From: Verrucomicrobiota bacterium
GTDB lineage: Bacteria > Verrucomicrobiota > Verrucomicrobiia > Chthoniobacterales > UBA10450
Assembly: GCA_003219925.1 (NCBI GenBank)
Contig: QHQU01000089.1
Location: 1 to 13,913 of the forward strand
Length of the DNA: 13,913 bases
Direction: 5' to 3'
Position 1 is the stretch's first letter; the number at the start of each line of letters is the position of its first letter. Of the stretch, positions 13,273 to 13,913 are shown piece after piece. A program made the translations under genes and the position numbers. Under the pieces are notes generated by a model that did not search any database, was not told where the DNA came from, and was given only the letters and a program-made list of their open reading frames with translations.

Positions 13273-13913
13273 ATGTCTTGGCTGACGCGCCACCGTCGTT
13301 TGGCCTTTGCCGCCATCTGCACGTTTTGGACGGCGGTGGTTTTGGTGGGTCATTTTTTTCCGACGCTGCCGTTTATTTCCATACCGTGGCGGGGCGAGCA
13401 AGGTTTCGAGGACTTGTTGCGCACGGAAGGCCGCAAAACCACCACGCGCGATGATTTTATTTTCCTGGGCCATGGTCGCGCGAAATTTGGGTCCTCTTGC
13501 TGGATCGCTTGTTTGGCGCCGGTGCGCGGCTGGTCATCTTCGATCTGGTGTTCAACAATCCGAACGACGGCGATCCAGGCTTCCATGCGGCGCTCGACCG
13601 ATATCACGATCGGGTCGTCGTCGGGATGAATATCGATACGCAAAATAACACCCAGATTGTGCTGCCAAACACGCAACTCATCCCGCCGCCGGCCGAAACG
13701 GACGATCGCGTTGGGTTCGTAAATTATTGGAACGACGAGCTTGACGGAAAATTGCGCGCCGCGCGTTTCTTCACTTCCGAACGTCAGCTCGCCGGTGTGG
13801 CGCCAGTCTCGGGCGACGAGGTTTACGCTTCGATGTCATCGCGCGCGCTAACGAAACTTGGACGCAGCGCTGATATCCCCCAGGACCAACGCGATCACCT
13901 CTTTCGGTTTAGC
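13273..13913 (+). pseudogene. CHASE2-domain sensor protein, N-terminal part, frameshifted
   Basis: The gene begins MSWLTRHRRLAFAAICTFWT, a membrane anchor, then GFEDLLRTEGRKTTTRDDFIFLG in the first frame. The family pattern then resumes in another frame as PWSREIWVLLLDRLFGAGAR, LVIFDLVFNNPNDGDPGFHA and on to the right edge. CHASE2 is an extracytoplasmic sensor domain usually joined to adenylate cyclase, kinase or similar output domains, which would lie beyond the window. The junction is near 13465-13480; the FLGIDD-type segment normally between these parts is missing, so the lesion is a deletion of some tens of codons plus a frame change. It may be a true pseudogene or an assembly error, like carA. 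Confidence 0.75.

Overview
The window looks like a piece of a moderately GC-rich bacterial chromosome, most likely from Verrucomicrobiota (perhaps a soil Chthoniobacterales-type lineage). That placement is an inference from protein style, the rplT-pheS-pheT cluster, frequent lack of Shine-Dalgarno sites and many short palindromic repeats; no phylogenetic marker was computed. Nearly all of it is housekeeping and envelope genes. No phage, CRISPR array, tRNA or full transposon was seen.

Layout. (1) 1-1674, minus strand: an Mla-type phospholipid transport operon, mlaE then mlaF then the first 18 codons of an mlaD/MCE gene running off the left edge, with overlapping genes. Upstream on the same strand is a GT61-like glycosyltransferase (1752-2945). 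(2) 2961-4797, plus strand: a secreted isoaspartyl peptidase/asparaginase and a GT2 dolichyl-phosphate-glucosyltransferase-like enzyme, separated only by a palindromic REPIN-like repeat. (3) 4798-5892: repeats around a small exported Cys/His protein of unknown function, which has its own terminator. (4) 5893-6946, minus strand: carA, broken by an internal deletion plus frameshift. (5) 7039-7260, minus strand: a 6S RNA gene recognised from conserved sequence and fold, with a strong intrinsic terminator. (6) 7352-11508, minus strand: pheT, pheS and rplT. pheT carries a REPIN-like repeat inside its reading frame, and the pheS-pheT gap is almost filled by two inverted-repeat elements. rplT has a hairpin between its Shine-Dalgarno sequence and its start codon. 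(7) 11853-12977, minus strand: a rhomboid protease fused to two N-terminal zinc ribbons. (8) 13273 to the right edge, plus strand: a CHASE2-domain sensor gene, also interrupted by an apparent deletion plus frameshift.

The most distinctive theme is the density of short palindromic elements. At least four types occur: GTAG-hairpin pairs of REPIN type, GTCAYYCCGA-ended inverted repeats of about 120 bp, GGAACAYAG-ended inverted repeats, and GGTGGATCG-ended repeats. They sit in almost every intergenic gap, abut start and stop codons, and in one case encode about 20 residues of an essential tRNA synthetase. The two frameshift/deletion lesions (carA, CHASE2) resemble each other and may be assembly errors rather than biology.
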